Positions 40,061-51,968 of a DNA stretch of 64,000 nucleotides are shown in pieces. The translations under genes were made by a program, and so were the position numbers. Numbering within the stretch: position 1 is the first letter of the stretch; each line of letters opens with the position of its first letter. The notes under the pieces were generated by a model. It was not told the origin of the DNA. It saw nothing but the letters and a program-made list of their open reading frames with translations, and searched no databases. The stretch comes from Lysobacteraceae bacterium P (GTDB lineage: Bacteria > Pseudomonadota > Gammaproteobacteria > Xanthomonadales > Xanthomonadaceae). The DNA lies in assembly GCA_005503055.1 (NCBI GenBank), contig SCOX01000002.1, forward strand, positions 1 through 64,000, written 5' to 3'.

Positions 40061-41145
40061 ATGGACGGCGACGTAGGCACCGATGTACGCGTTACCGCGG
40101 CCGATGTGCTCGCGGCACAGGCGCGCCTGCGTCGCTACCTGTCGCCGACGCCGCTTCACCATGCCGAACGCTTCGGTTGCTGGCTCAAGCTGGAGAACCT
40201 GCAGCGCACCGGCTCGTACAAGGTACGCGGCGCGTTGAACGCGCTGCTGGCCGCGCGCGAGCGCGGCGATCACCGCCCCGTCATCGCCGCGTCGGCCGGC
40301 AACCATGCCCAGGGCCTGGCATGGGCGGCCTACCGACTGGGCGTCAACGCGATCACCGTGATGCCGCGCTGCGCGCCGCAGACCAAGATCGCCGGCGTGG
40401 CGCATTGGGGCGCGACGGTGCGCCTGCATGGTGAGACGTACGACGAGGCCAAGGCATTCGCCATCGACCTCGCTTCGCAGAACGGCTACCGGCTGCTGTC
40501 CGCGTTCGACGATCCCGACGTGATCGCCGGTCAGGGCACCGTCGGCCTGGAACTGGCCGCGCTCGCGCCCGACGTCGTGCTCGTGCCGATCGGTGGTGGC
40601 GGTCTCGCCTCCGGCGTGGCCCTGGCGCTGAAGTCGCAGGGCGTACGCATCATCGGCGCGCAGGTCGAAGGCGTCGACGCAATGCTGCGCGCCCTGCGCG
40701 GCGACCACACGCCACGCGATCCCGTCGCCACGCTCGCCGACGGCGTGCGGGTAAAGGAACCCGGCCTTCTCACACAGCGCCTGTTGGCCAAACTGCTCGA
40801 CGACGTGGTCGTCGTGCGCGAGGCCGAGCTTCGCGAAACGCTGGTGCGCCTGGCGCTGGAAGAACACGTCATCGCCGAAGGCGCCGGCGCGCTCGCACTG
40901 GCTGCCGGACGCCGCATCGCCGGCAAGCGCAAATGCGCTGTCGTGTCGGGCGGCAACCTCGATGCGGGCGTGCTCGCGCAATTGCTGTCCGAGGTTCGCC
41001 CGCGCGCGCCGCGCCGTCCGCGTCGTCGCCATCGCGATGTGCCCGCCGTCGTCGCGGAGCCGGCCATCGCCACTCTCAATCCCATTCCCTTCACCCCGCC
41101 GCGCGCCGCCGTCCCCGCCGCGCGCGTCCACGAGGAGCTCCACGC

Positions 41146-41149
<4 letters not shown>
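40061..41149 (+). CDS. ilvA: Threonine dehydratase without regulatory ACT domains
   Basis: This PLP enzyme deaminates threonine to 2-oxobutyrate, the entry to isoleucine. The 362-residue protein has the PLP lysine in [10 protein letters not shown] (Lys54), [11 protein letters not shown] and the glycine loop [10 protein letters not shown]. Biosynthetic IlvA enzymes near 500 residues carry two ACT-like C-terminal domains; here the catalytic part ends near residue 315 and a Pro/Arg-rich tail of about 45 residues replaces them. Isoleucine inhibition through ACT domains is therefore unlikely, so the ilv attenuator may be the main control. It overlaps leuA (ATGA). Confidence 0.92.
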
Positions 41150-42738
<1,589 letters not shown>

Positions 42739-42767
42739 ATCCGCCGTCCTGTCCCGCCGTCGCCGCA

Positions 42768-42812
42768 CTTCTCTCTCGCCCACGCCTCTTCCTGACGGGC
42801 GCGAGAGAGAAG
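42768..42812 (+). repeat. Long hairpin in the leuA-leuC gap
   Basis: Perfect 11-bp arms CTTCTCTCTCG (42768-42778) and CGAGAGAGAAG (42802-42812) extend inward by CCC/GGG with a two-base bulge. There is no U-run. It may tune the ratio of upstream to downstream message (processing or partial termination) or be a dispersed repeat. Confidence 0.7.
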
Positions 42813-42838
42813 CCCAGACAAGCCAAGTCACAAGCCAC

Positions 42839-44272
42839 ATGACCAGCCAACCCCAAACCCTGTTCGACAAACTGTGGAATGCGCACCTCGTCACTCCCGA
42901 GACGGATGCCGCCCCCGCGATCCTCTACATCGACCTGCACCTGATCCACGAAGTCACCTCGCCGCAGGCCTTCGCCGAGCTGGAGCAGCGCGGCCTTCCC
43001 CTGCGCCGCGCCGATCGCACCAAGGGAACGCTCGACCATTCCACGCCGACGCTGCCGGTCGGTGCCGACGGTCAGCGCAACTACGTGAACGCGGAGGCGC
43101 GCGCGCAGGTCGACATGCTGCGCGCCAATTGCACTCGCTTCGGCGTGGAGCTGTTCGATTACGACAGCCCGCAGCGCGGCATCGTCCACGTGATGGGTCC
43201 GGAACTGGGCCTCACCCAGCCCGGCCAGACCATCGTCTGCGGCGACAGCCATACCGCCACTCATGGCGCGTTCGGTGCACTCGCGTTCGGCATCGGCACC
43301 AGCGAGGTTGGACACGTGCTGGCAACGCAATGCCTGCTGCAGCGCAAGCCGAAGACGCTGGCGATCACGGTCGATGGCGAACTCGCACCCGGCGTCGGCG
43401 CGAAGGACCTGATCCTGCATGTGATCGGCGTGATCGGCGTGAACGGCGGCACCGGCCAGGTCATCGAGTACCGCGGCTCCACCATCCGCGCGCTGTCGAT
43501 GGAGCAGCGCATGACGGTGTGCAACATGTCGATCGAAGCAGGCGCACGCGCCGGCCTGATCGCACCGGACCAGACGACCTTCGACTACCTGCGCGGCAGG
43601 CCGCGCGTGCCCGCGGACTTCGATGCGGCGATCGAGGAATGGAAGCACTTCCACACCGACGAAGGCGCCCGCTTCGACCGCGAAGTTCGCATCGACGCGC
43701 GCGACATCCAGCCGACCGTCACCTGGGGCACGCATCCGGGCCAGGTCGCCGCGATCGCCGCTAACGTGTCCACCGGCGACGGCGACGATGCGAAGGCGCG
43801 CGACTACATGGGCTGGGACGCCGGCGCCGCGCTGGCGGGTCGCCCGGTGGACGTGGTGTTCGTCGGAAGCTGCACGAACTCGCGGCTGTCCGACCTGCGC
43901 GAAGCCGCAAGCGTGCTGCGCGACCGGCACGTGCATCCGCGCGTGCGCATGCTGGTGGTTCCGGGCTCCGAGCAGGTCAAGCGCGAAGCCGAAGCCGAGG
44001 GCATCGACCGCATCGTCCGTGCCGCCGGCGCGGAATGGCGCGAGCCGGGTTGTTCGATGTGCATCGCGATGAACGGCGACATCGTCGGCGCGGGCCAGCT
44101 GGCCGTGTCGACCAGCAACCGCAATTTCGAGGGCCGCCAGGGCAAGGGCGCGCGCACCGTGCTCGCCTCGCCGCTCACCGCCGCCGCATGCGCGGTGGCG
44201 GGCGAGATCACCGATCCGCGTCCGTACCTGACCACCGAACCGGCGCGCATCGCCGAGCTGGAGACCGCTTGA
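42839..44272 (+). CDS. leuC: 3-Isopropylmalate dehydratase large subunit
   Basis: LeuC is the [4Fe-4S] subunit of isopropylmalate isomerase. The 477-residue protein has [32 protein letters not shown], the cluster cysteine in VGSCTNSR, and the second pair GCSMC. It overlaps leuD by one base. A ribosome binding site is weak (AAGTCACAAGCC), consistent with a need for coupling from upstream or the shared hairpin region. Confidence 0.97.
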   Translation: MTSQPQTLFDKLWNAHLVTPETDAAPAILYIDLHLIHEVTSPQAFAELEQRGLPLRRADRTKGTLDHSTPTLPVGADGQRNYVNAEARAQVDMLRANCTRFGVELFDYDSPQRGIVHVMGPELGLTQPGQTIVCGDSHTATHGAFGALAFGIGTSEVGHVLATQCLLQRKPKTLAITVDGELAPGVGAKDLILHVIGVIGVNGGTGQVIEYRGSTIRALSMEQRMTVCNMSIEAGARAGLIAPDQTTFDYLRGRPRVPADFDAAIEEWKHFHTDEGARFDREVRIDARDIQPTVTWGTHPGQVAAIAANVSTGDGDDAKARDYMGWDAGAALAGRPVDVVFVGSCTNSRLSDLREAASVLRDRHVHPRVRMLVVPGSEQVKREAEAEGIDRIVRAAGAEWREPGCSMCIAMNGDIVGAGQLAVSTSNRNFEGRQGKGARTVLASPLTAAACAVAGEITDPRPYLTTEPARIAELETA

Positions 44273-44886
44273 TGCATCCGATCACCGAAGTCGTCTCGCG
44301 CACCGTCGTGCTGCGCGAGCGCAACATCGATACCGACCAGATCATTCCCGCGCGTTTCCTCACGACCACGCAGCGCGAGGGGCTGGGCAAGCACGCGTTC
44401 AACGACTGGCGCACGCTGGAAGACGGATCGCCGAACCCGCAGTTTCCGTTCAACCGCGCCGAAAACGTCGGCGCTCGCATCCTCGTGGCCGGGCGCAACT
44501 TCGGCTGCGGTTCCTCGCGCGAGCACGCGCCCTGGGCGCTGACCGACCTGGGCCTGCGCGCGGTCATCAGCGCGCAGATCGCCGACATCTTCCGCAGCAA
44601 TGCGTTGAAGAACGGCCTGCTGCCGATCGTGCTGGAGGACGGCATCGTCGACGAACTGCTCGACCGTCCCGGCATCGAGCTGCGCATCGACGTCGCCGGC
44701 CGCAGCGTGACGCTTCCGGACGGTCGCAGCGTGCAGTTCCCGCTCGACGCGTTCGCCCAGACCTGCCTGCTCGGCGGCGTCGATCAGCTCGGCTATCTGC
44801 TCAAGCAGGACGCAGCCATTGCGCGGTTCGAGGCCGCGCGTTCCGAACAACAAGGCCAATCGCAGGAGTTCCGCCATGCAAGCTGA
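44272..44886 (+). CDS. leuD: 3-Isopropylmalate dehydratase small subunit
   Basis: LeuD supplies the swivelling domain of isopropylmalate isomerase. The 204-residue protein carries [12 protein letters not shown], the catalytic [17 protein letters not shown] and the DGIVDEL segment. It overlaps leuC by one base (TGATG) and leuB by 11 bases. Confidence 0.97.
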   Translation: MHPITEVVSRTVVLRERNIDTDQIIPARFLTTTQREGLGKHAFNDWRTLEDGSPNPQFPFNRAENVGARILVAGRNFGCGSSREHAPWALTDLGLRAVISAQIADIFRSNALKNGLLPIVLEDGIVDELLDRPGIELRIDVAGRSVTLPDGRSVQFPLDAFAQTCLLGGVDQLGYLLKQDAAIARFEAARSEQQGQSQEFRHAS

Positions 44887-45964
44887 GATCATCGTTCTGC
44901 CGGGCGATGGCATCGGCCCGGAGGTCACTGCCGCCGCGGTGCAGGTGCTGCGCGCCGTGGGCCAGCGTTACGGCCATTCGTTCCACTTCACCGAGAAGCT
45001 CATCGGCGGCGCCGCCATCGATGCGACCGGCGAGCCGCTGCCGGCCGACACGCTGGCCGCAGCGCGCGCCGCCGATGCCGTGCTGCTGGGCGCGGTCGGT
45101 GGGCCGAAATGGTCCGATCCCGGCGCGAAGGTACGCCCGGAGCAGGGCTTGCTCGCGATCCGCAAGGCGCTGGGGCTGTACGCCAACCTGCGTCCGGTGA
45201 AGCCGCATTCGGCGGCGCTCGGCGCGTCGCCGATCAAACCGCATCTGCTGACCGGCGTGGACCTGCTCGTGGTGCGCGAGCTCACCGGCGGCATCTACTT
45301 CGGCCGCAAGGAGCGCCACGGCGACCGCGCCAGCGATCTGTGCGAGTACACCGTCGCCGAGATCGAACGCACCATCCGCCGCGCCTGCACGCTGGCGCGC
45401 GCACGTCGCGGCCATGTCACGTCCGTGGACAAGGCCAACGTGCTGGAGACCTCGCGTCTGTGGCGCGAAGTCGCCACCCGCGTGGTGCAGCAGGAGTTCG
45501 CGGACGTCAGGCTGGAACACCAGCTGGTCGATTCGATGGCGATGCACCTGCTGGCCAAGCCGCGCGAATACGACGTGATCGTCACCGAGAACATGTTCGG
45601 CGACATCCTCACCGACGAGGCCTCGATGCTGGCCGGGTCGCTGGGCCTGCTGCCGTCGGCTTCGCTCGGCGAAGGCCGGGTCGGCCTTTACGAGCCCATC
45701 CACGGCTCGGCGCCGGACATCGCCGGTCGCGGCATCGCCAACCCTTACGCGACGATCCTCAGCGCGGCGATGCTGCTGCGCCATTCACTGGAACTGGAGT
45801 CCGAGGCGCGCTGCATCGAGAAGGCCGTGGATGGCGCGCTCGGCGCGGGCGTGTTCACCGCCGACCTGGCCCCGGCCGGGCGCGGCGTCTCCACGCAGAC
45901 CGCGACCGCGGCGGTGCTGGAACAGCTCGAACTGGAATGCCAACCCGTCGCCATGCGCGACTGA
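44876..45964 (+). CDS. leuB: 3-Isopropylmalate dehydrogenase
   Basis: LeuB oxidatively decarboxylates 3-isopropylmalate with NAD+. The 362-residue protein shows [10 protein letters not shown], the substrate loop [15 protein letters not shown], the metal site [24 protein letters not shown] and the adenine-binding [17 protein letters not shown] precedes the ATG. It ends the ilv-leu operon; a lipoprotein gene follows after 72 bases without an obvious terminator. Confidence 0.97.
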   Translation: MQAEIIVLPGDGIGPEVTAAAVQVLRAVGQRYGHSFHFTEKLIGGAAIDATGEPLPADTLAAARAADAVLLGAVGGPKWSDPGAKVRPEQGLLAIRKALGLYANLRPVKPHSAALGASPIKPHLLTGVDLLVVRELTGGIYFGRKERHGDRASDLCEYTVAEIERTIRRACTLARARRGHVTSVDKANVLETSRLWREVATRVVQQEFADVRLEHQLVDSMAMHLLAKPREYDVIVTENMFGDILTDEASMLAGSLGLLPSASLGEGRVGLYEPIHGSAPDIAGRGIANPYATILSAAMLLRHSLELESEARCIEKAVDGALGAGVFTADLAPAGRGVSTQTATAAVLEQLELECQPVAMRD

Positions 45965-46036
45965 AGCCACGGATGGCGCAAGCGGTCGCAGGACCGCATT
46001 GCGCCTTTCACGGGCTTCGGGCTAGCGTGTGCGCCC

Positions 46037-46663
46037 ATGAACACACGTCCCGCCCTGCTGATCGCATTGTCCTGCTGCCTCGCCGCCTGCGGCTCCACGC
46101 CGGAGGCGGCTTCGAGCGCGGCGCCGCAGGACGCCTTCTTCCACAACATGGCGGCCCTGTGCGGCCAGGCCTTCGCCGGCCGCGTCGTGGAGGATCAGCC
46201 GCCCACGGACGGCAACCCGTTCGCGGGCAAGGCCTTGGTCATGCATGTCCGCGAATGCAGCAACGACACGATCCGCATCCCGTTCTCCGTCGGCAGCGAC
46301 CGATCCCGCACCTGGGTGCTCACGCGCACGTCGACGGGCCTGCGCCTGAAGCACGACCATCGCCACGCCGACGGCAGCGAGGATGCGCTGACCCAGTACG
46401 GCGGCGACACCCTCGTTCCGGGCACGGCGCAGCGCCAGGAATTTCCGGCGGACGCCGCGTCGAAGGCTTTGTTCGTTCGCGAGAAGCGCGCCACCTCGGT
46501 CGACAACGTGTGGGCGCTCGAAGTCGAGCCGCACGAGCGCTTCGTCTACGAGCTGACGCGGCCGGCACGCAGGGTCCGCATTGAGTTCGACCTCGAGCAC
46601 CCGATCCCGGCCCCACCACCGCCGTGGAGCGTCGCACCGAAGCAGGTCGCACCGAAGCAGTAA
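46037..46663 (+). CDS. Lipoprotein of unknown function
   Basis: This 208-residue protein has a lipobox LAAC (Cys18) and Gly19, then a domain with cysteines in AALCGQAF and RECSND and the segment KHDHRHADGSEDALTQYGG. I do not recognise a family with confidence. The tail is Pro-rich (PAPPPPW). It could be a periplasmic or outer-membrane-bound accessory protein. A bidirectional terminator follows, shared with the RND gene. Confidence 0.7.
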   Translation: MNTRPALLIALSCCLAACGSTPEAASSAAPQDAFFHNMAALCGQAFAGRVVEDQPPTDGNPFAGKALVMHVRECSNDTIRIPFSVGSDRSRTWVLTRTSTGLRLKHDHRHADGSEDALTQYGGDTLVPGTAQRQEFPADAASKALFVREKRATSVDNVWALEVEPHERFVYELTRPARRVRIEFDLEHPIPAPPPPWSVAPKQVAPKQ

Positions 46664-46664
46664 A

Positions 46665-46693
46665 AAAAGGGGCGCCGCACTGGCGCCCCTTTT
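46665..46693. terminator. Bidirectional terminator between the lipoprotein and RND genes
   Basis: AAAAGGGGCGCC and GGCGCCCCTTTT form a 12-bp stem with loop GCACT, with A- and T-runs on the two sides. Confidence 0.95.
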
Positions 46694-46712
46694 CATTCCC
46701 GATCGGAACGGA

Positions 46713-49700
46713 TCACGCGGGCTGCGGCGGCTTCACGCGGAACCACGCCGCGTACAACGCCGGCAGGAACAGCAAGGTCAGGAACGTCGCCACGGTCAGT
46801 CCGCCCATGATCGCCACCGCCATCGGCCCGAAGAACGCGCTGCGCGAGAGCGGGATCATCGCCAGGATCGCGGCGAGCGCGGTCAGCACGATCGGACGGA
46901 AGCGGCGCACGGTCGCCTCCACGATCGCCTGCCACGGCGCGGCCCCTTCGCCGATGTCGTGTTCGATCTGGTCCACCAGGATCACCGAGTTGCGCATGAT
47001 CATGCCTGCCAACGCGATCGTGCCCAGCATCGCCACGAAGCCGAACGGCACGCGGAACACCAGCAGGAACAGCGTCACCCCGATCAGGCCCAACGGCGCC
47101 GTCAGCAGCACCATGATGCTGCGCGAGAAGCTGCGCAGCTGCAGCATCAGCAATGTGAAAACCACGAACAGGAACAACGGCATGCCGGCGTTGATCGAAT
47201 TCTGGCCACGCGCGGAGTCTTCCACGCTGCCGCCGACGTCGATCGAATAAGCGTACGGCAGCTTCGCGCGCAGCCCGTCCAGCGTCGGCGAGATCTGCGC
47301 GGTCACCGTCGCCGGCTGCGTGCCATCGTAGATGTCGGCGCGCACGGTCATGGTCGGCTGGCGGTCTCGGTGCCAGATGATGCCTTCCTCGAAGCCGTAG
47401 TCGAGCGTTGCGATCTGCGTGAGCGGCACGCTCTTGCCCCCTTCGGTTGGCACCATCAGGCTGCCCAGCATCTCCAGGCGCAGGCGCTCTTCCGCGGGGC
47501 CGCGCAGCAGCATCTCGACCAGTTCGTTGCCCTCGCGGTACGTGCTGATGTGCGAGCCGGACAGCGAGCTGGACAGGAACTGCGACAGCCGCGCCGAACT
47601 CACGCCCATCGCACGCGCGCGCTCCTGGTCGACGACCAGACGCACGACCTTGTTCGGTTCGTCCCAATCCAGGTTCACGTTGACCACGTGCGGATTGGCG
47701 CGGATCTTCTCGCGGACCTGATAGGCGATGCGGCGCACCTGGTCGATGTGCTCACCCGAGACGCGGAACTGCACGGGGTAGCCCACCGGCGGACCGTTCT
47801 CCAGGCGCGTCACGCGCATCTGCAGTTCGGGGAAGCGCTGGAAAACCTCGTCGATCAGCCATTGCCGGATCTCCTCGCGCGATTCCAGATTCTTTGGCGT
47901 CAGCACGAACTGGGCGAAATTCGCCGCCGGCAATTGCTGGTCCAGCGGCAGGTAGTAGCGCGGCGATCCGGTGCCGACGTAGGCCACGAAGTTCGCCAGA
48001 TCCTTGCGTTCCTTGAGGATCTTCTCGAAGCGTTGCGCCTGCTCGGTGGTGGATCGCAGCGAGCTGCCTTCGGCCAGTTCCATGTCGACCATGAGCTCCG
48101 GGCGCGTGGAGTCGGGGAAGAACTGCTGCGGCACGAAGCGGAACATGAAGATGGAACCGACGAAAGCCGCCGCGGTGATCGCGATGACCAGCCAGCGCCT
48201 GCGCACGCAGAACGTCACCCACTCGCGAAAGCGCAGGTAGAACTTCGTCGCGTACGGATCGTGCGCGTGACCGTCGATCGGCGGCTTGGGCGCGATGTAG
48301 TCGTGCAGCTTCGGGAAGCGGCTGGCGACGCGCTCGCGCAATGCGTGCCAGCGATACGGTATCGAGCCCGGCTTGGGCGGCTTCGCCGCGTGCCCGTAGT
48401 CGGGCAGCAACTTGTCGCCCAGGTACGGAATGAAGGCGACGGCCGCGATCCACGACACCAACAGCGCGATCGTCACCACTTCGAACAGCGAACGCGTGTA
48501 TTCGCCCGTGCTCGACTTCGCCGTGGCGATGGGCAGGAAGCCCGCGGCCGTGATGAGCGTGCCGGTGAGCATCGGGAAGGCGGTGGAATCCCAGGCGAAC
48601 GCCGCGGCTTTCACGCGACTGAAGCCCTGCTCCATCTTGATGGCCATCATCTCCACCGCGATGATCGCGTCGTCGACGAGCAGGCCCAGCGCCAGCACCA
48701 GCGCGCCCAGCGAGATCTTGTGCAGGCCCACGCCGAACAGGTCCATCGTGGCGAATGTCATCGCCAACACCAGCGGGATCGACAACGCAACCACGAAGCC
48801 GGTGCGCAGGCCGAGCGAGAAGAAGCTCACCACCAGCACGATGGCGACAGCTTCGGACAATACACGCATGAACTCGCCGACCGATTCGGTGACGGCCGCG
48901 GGCTGGTCGGCGACCTTGCGCAGTTCCATGCCGGCCGGCAGCGTCTTCTGCAACTGCGCGAACTGCACTTCGAGCATCTTGCCGAGCTTGAGGATGTCGC
49001 CGCCCTGCTTCATCGCCACGCCGATACCGATGGCGTCCTCGCCCATGAAGCGCATGCGCGGCCCGGGCGGATCGGCGAAGCCGCGGCGCACGTCGGCCAC
49101 ATCGCCCAGGCGGAACGTGCGGTCGCCGACGCGGATGGGGAACTCGCGGATCTCTTCGACGGACTTGAACTTGCCGCCCACCCGCAACGGCACGCGCGTG
49201 CTACCGGTCTCGAAGAAGCCGGCGGGCACCATCGCGTTCTGCTCGTCCAATGCCTGCTGCACCGCGGCGGCGGGAATGCCGAGCGTGGCGAGCTTCACGT
49301 TGGAAAGTTCGATCCAGACCTTCTCGTCCTGCACGCCGAACAACTCGATCTTGCCCACGTCGGGCTGCTTCTGCAGTTGCAGCTGCACGCGCTCGGCGTA
49401 GTCCTTGAGTACGGCGTAGTCGAAGCCCTTGCCGGTCAGTGCGTAGATGTTTCCGAAGGTGTCGCCGAACTCGTCGTTGAAGAACGGACCGACCACGTCG
49501 CCGGGCAAGGTAGGCCGGATGTCGCCGATCTTCTTGCGCACCTGGTACCACAGCGGCTCGATGTCCTTGGAACGCAACGAATCCTTGGCGATGAACATCA
49601 CCTGCGATTCGCCGGCGCGCGAGTACGAGCGGATGAACTCGTACTGGCCGGTTTCCATCAACTTCTTTTCGATGCGCTCGGTGACCTGGCGCGAGACTTC

Positions 49701-49877
49701 CTCGGCGGTCGCGCCCGGCCACAGCGTGCGGATCACCATCACCTTGAAGGTGAAGGCCGGATCCTCGCTGCGCCCCAGGCGCAGGTACGAGAACGTGCCG
49801 GCGATGGCCATCACCAGCATCGCGTAGACGATCAGGCTGCGGTGACGCAGCGCCCACTCGGAGAGATTGAAGCGCAT
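46713..49877 (-). CDS. RND efflux transporter, inner-membrane subunit
   Basis: This 1054-residue proton-driven transporter has the RND plan: two six-helix halves each followed by large periplasmic loops. The proton-relay aspartates are in GLLVDDAIIAVEMM in TM4. The C-terminal half repeats the pattern (MIMRNSVILVDQI). Substrates are unknown; the relationship to a general HAE-type pump is clear. The start MRFNLSEWALRHR at 49877 is the family start. The adaptor gene lies 7 bases upstream in the same operon. tolC, the outer-membrane channel such pumps use, is nearby. Confidence 0.94.
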   Translation of the reverse strand: MRFNLSEWALRHRSLIVYAMLVMAIAGTFSYLRLGRSEDPAFTFKVMVIRTLWPGATAEEVSRQVTERIEKKLMETGQYEFIRSYSRAGESQVMFIAKDSLRSKDIEPLWYQVRKKIGDIRPTLPGDVVGPFFNDEFGDTFGNIYALTGKGFDYAVLKDYAERVQLQLQKQPDVGKIELFGVQDEKVWIELSNVKLATLGIPAAAVQQALDEQNAMVPAGFFETGSTRVPLRVGGKFKSVEEIREFPIRVGDRTFRLGDVADVRRGFADPPGPRMRFMGEDAIGIGVAMKQGGDILKLGKMLEVQFAQLQKTLPAGMELRKVADQPAAVTESVGEFMRVLSEAVAIVLVVSFFSLGLRTGFVVALSIPLVLAMTFATMDLFGVGLHKISLGALVLALGLLVDDAIIAVEMMAIKMEQGFSRVKAAAFAWDSTAFPMLTGTLITAAGFLPIATAKSSTGEYTRSLFEVVTIALLVSWIAAVAFIPYLGDKLLPDYGHAAKPPKPGSIPYRWHALRERVASRFPKLHDYIAPKPPIDGHAHDPYATKFYLRFREWVTFCVRRRWLVIAITAAAFVGSIFMFRFVPQQFFPDSTRPELMVDMELAEGSSLRSTTEQAQRFEKILKERKDLANFVAYVGTGSPRYYLPLDQQLPAANFAQFVLTPKNLESREEIRQWLIDEVFQRFPELQMRVTRLENGPPVGYPVQFRVSGEHIDQVRRIAYQVREKIRANPHVVNVNLDWDEPNKVVRLVVDQERARAMGVSSARLSQFLSSSLSGSHISTYREGNELVEMLLRGPAEERLRLEMLGSLMVPTEGGKSVPLTQIATLDYGFEEGIIWHRDRQPTMTVRADIYDGTQPATVTAQISPTLDGLRAKLPYAYSIDVGGSVEDSARGQNSINAGMPLFLFVVFTLLMLQLRSFSRSIMVLLTAPLGLIGVTLFLLVFRVPFGFVAMLGTIALAGMIMRNSVILVDQIEHDIGEGAAPWQAIVEATVRRFRPIVLTALAAILAMIPLSRSAFFGPMAVAIMGGLTVATFLTLLFLPALYAAWFRVKPPQPA

Positions 49878-49884
49878 GGCGGCC

Positions 49885-51033
49885 TCAGCGCGCGGCGGCG
49901 TCGTTGGCGGCGTCCGCCGCAACCGCGCCGGCGACCGGGCGATTGTCGCGATCGACCGGCTGCACCTTTTGTCCGTCGCGCAGCAGGTGGCCGCCGGCGG
50001 CGACGACCCAGTCGCTGGCTTGGATGCCGCTCTTCACCGGCACGCGCTCCTCGCCGAATGCGCCGACCTGCACGGGGCGCAACTTCACCGTGCCGGCTTT
50101 CATGTCGACCACGAATACCGCGGCGCGTCCGTTTTCGCGCTGGACCGCAGCGATCGGCACGCTCAATCCGCCATTGCCGTCGACGGGCAGGTAGACGCGC
50201 GCGCTCTGGCCCAGGTCGAGCGCACCGGTCGGCGCATCGACGGTGACGCGCGCGGCGAATGTGCGCGAGGCGGGATCGGCGGCGGGCGAAATCTCGCGGA
50301 TGCGCCCATCCCAGCGCTGGCCCGCCTGCGACCAGGCTTCGACCTGCACCGGCTGGCCCGCCTTGATGGTCGCGATCATGCCCTCGGGAACGGCGAAGGC
50401 GACTTCGCGCACGCCGTCGGCGGCGAGGGTGAAGACCGATTGCCCGGCGGCGACGACCTGTCCGGCCTCGGCCTGGCGCCCGGCGATGACCCCGTCACGC
50501 GTGGCTCGCAGTTGCGAGTAGGCGGCCTGGTTGCGCGCCACTTCGAGTTCGGCGCGGGCGGCGTTGACCTGGCCCTGCGCGGCCGTCGCGGCGGCGTTCT
50601 GCGCATCGAGGGTGGAACGACTCACCAGTTGCTCGCCGGCGAGCTTGCCGAAGCGGGCCTGGTCGGCGCGGGCGCGGCCGAGTTCGGCCTCGGCGGCGGC
50701 GAGCTGCGCCTGCGCCGCGCGTGCCTGCGCCTGCAGGTCGCCCGGATCGAGCACGGCCAGGACCTGGCCCGAGCGCACGTGGTCTCCGACGTCGACATTG
50801 CGCTGCACGAGCTTGCCGCCGACGCGGAACGACAGCGGGCTTTCCTCGCGCGCATGCACGTCACCGGCGAATGCGGTGGCGGTGTGGTCGGAAGCGGTCG
50901 GGTGGGTCACCAGGACCGGGCGGGGGGCCTCCTCAACTGGACCGCCGCGCCCGCAGGCGGCAAGCAGCAGGGAGGAAAGGCAGATCAGCGTCCATGCACA
51001 TCGACGGAACGCAGTGGGGGAGGAACTGCGCAT
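49885..51033 (-). CDS. RND efflux periplasmic adaptor lipoprotein
   Basis: This 382-residue membrane-fusion protein links the RND pump to an outer-membrane channel. A lipobox LAAC (Cys27) anchors it in the inner membrane. The biotinyl-lipoyl half motifs flank an alpha-hairpin: FRVGGKLVQRNVDVGDHVRSGQVLAVLDP, a coiled-coil stretch of Ala/Glu/Arg repeats (about 95-165), then the second half (ATRDGVIAGRQAEAGQVV). Beta-barrel and membrane-proximal parts follow. It is the promoter-proximal gene, divergent from a TetR regulator. Confidence 0.93.
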   Translation of the reverse strand: MRSSSPTAFRRCAWTLICLSSLLLAACGRGGPVEEAPRPVLVTHPTASDHTATAFAGDVHAREESPLSFRVGGKLVQRNVDVGDHVRSGQVLAVLDPGDLQAQARAAQAQLAAAEAELGRARADQARFGKLAGEQLVSRSTLDAQNAAATAAQGQVNAARAELEVARNQAAYSQLRATRDGVIAGRQAEAGQVVAAGQSVFTLAADGVREVAFAVPEGMIATIKAGQPVQVEAWSQAGQRWDGRIREISPAADPASRTFAARVTVDAPTGALDLGQSARVYLPVDGNGGLSVPIAAVQRENGRAAVFVVDMKAGTVKLRPVQVGAFGEERVPVKSGIQASDWVVAAGGHLLRDGQKVQPVDRDNRPVAGAVAADAANDAAAR

Positions 51034-51049
51034 TGCGGGGGTCCCTGCG

Positions 51050-51111
51050 GTTAATTAATGTACCTGGGAGTACTGTATAAATATCAAACTGATTAGTCTA
51101 GTATTGTTCTC
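51050..51111. promoter_or_regulatory. AT-rich divergent promoter region between adaptor and tetR
   Basis: This is the AT-richest stretch nearby. It contains TATAAATAT, TAGTAT (51099-51104, seven bases before the tetR ATG) and dyads such as GTAC-N6-GTAC and ACT-N4-AGT, candidate operators for the TetR protein. Confidence 0.55.
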
Positions 51112-51840
51112 ATGACCGCTTCACGCCAGCCCGCCGCGCCCCGCCCGGGCGCCGCCAGCACGCCCAACGCCGGCACGAAGTCGGCCGGCCCCGGCCGTCC
51201 GAAAGACATGGGCAAGCGCGCCGCCATCCTGGAGGCGGCGAAAAGAATGTTTACTCAGCACGGATTCGACGGGGCCAGCATGGACCAGATCGCCGCGGAA
51301 GCCGGCGTGTCCAAGCTGACCGTCTACAGCCACTTCGGCGACAAGGACGCGCTGTTCCTGGCCGCGGTGGAATCGCACTGCGATCAGTCCCTCCCCTCGA
51401 CGCTCTTCGAGCCTTCTCCCGGCACGCCGCTGCGCGAGCGGCTGATGGACATCGCGCAGTCTTTCTATTCGATGGTGAGTGCGCCGGAGGCGATCGCCGG
51501 ACATCGCATGCTCTGTTCGCCGCAGATGGCGAACTCGGGCTTGCCCAAGCTGTTCTGGGCAGCGGGCCCGATGCGCGTGCAGAGCGATTTCGCGGCCCTG
51601 CTGGAGCGACGCATCGCCGCGGGCGAACTGGACATCGCCGACGTTCCGCGCGCTGCGGGCCAGTTCTTCAGCCTGCTCAAGGGCGAGCCGCATGCGTGTC
51701 TGGTGTTCGGCGGACCGGAGCCGGGCGCGGACCAGATCCAGGCGCACCTGGCCTCGGCGGTGGACCTGTTCCTGCGCGCGCATCAGGTGCGCGGCGCGGA
51801 CCCGGACCGCCCTGCGCCCGGCGGCCGGTCGCGTCGATGA
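51112..51840 (+). CDS. TetR-family transcriptional regulator (efflux repressor candidate)
   Basis: This 242-residue protein has an N-terminal helix-turn-helix (AAKRMFTQHGFDGASMDQIAAEAGVSKLTVYSHFGDKDALF) and a ligand-binding C-terminal domain of the AefR-like (TetR_C) type, plus a disordered first 30 residues rich in Pro/Ala/Gly and an Arg-rich tail. It is divergent from the RND adaptor, so it probably represses the pump. TAGTAT lies seven bases before the ATG, which suggests a leaderless message. Confidence 0.9.
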   Translation: MTASRQPAAPRPGAASTPNAGTKSAGPGRPKDMGKRAAILEAAKRMFTQHGFDGASMDQIAAEAGVSKLTVYSHFGDKDALFLAAVESHCDQSLPSTLFEPSPGTPLRERLMDIAQSFYSMVSAPEAIAGHRMLCSPQMANSGLPKLFWAAGPMRVQSDFAALLERRIAAGELDIADVPRAAGQFFSLLKGEPHACLVFGGPEPGADQIQAHLASAVDLFLRAHQVRGADPDRPAPGGRSRR

Positions 51841-51933
51841 CATCCGTCTCGGTTACTTCTGGCACTCAGTCGCCTTAACGCGCGCAGCCATCCTGTGCGC
51901 CGCGCCTGCAAAGGTCGGCAGCGGCATTACCGG

Positions 51934-51939
51934 TACAAT
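51934..51939 (+). promoter_or_regulatory. -10 box TACAAT upstream of the PCMT-like gene
   Basis: TACAAT with an unconvincing -35, 29 bases before the ATG at 51969. It gives the PCMT-tolC pair a normal leadered start. Confidence 0.45.
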
Positions 51940-51968
51940 TCGCGGTCTTCCGCGCGAGATCCACCCCG

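Noticed and set aside
46581-50246. 1221-codon + strand reading frame opposite the RND gene
   Set aside because: It is a shadow of the RND transporter, with His/Arg/Asp-rich composition and no homology; long antisense frames are expected at this GC content.
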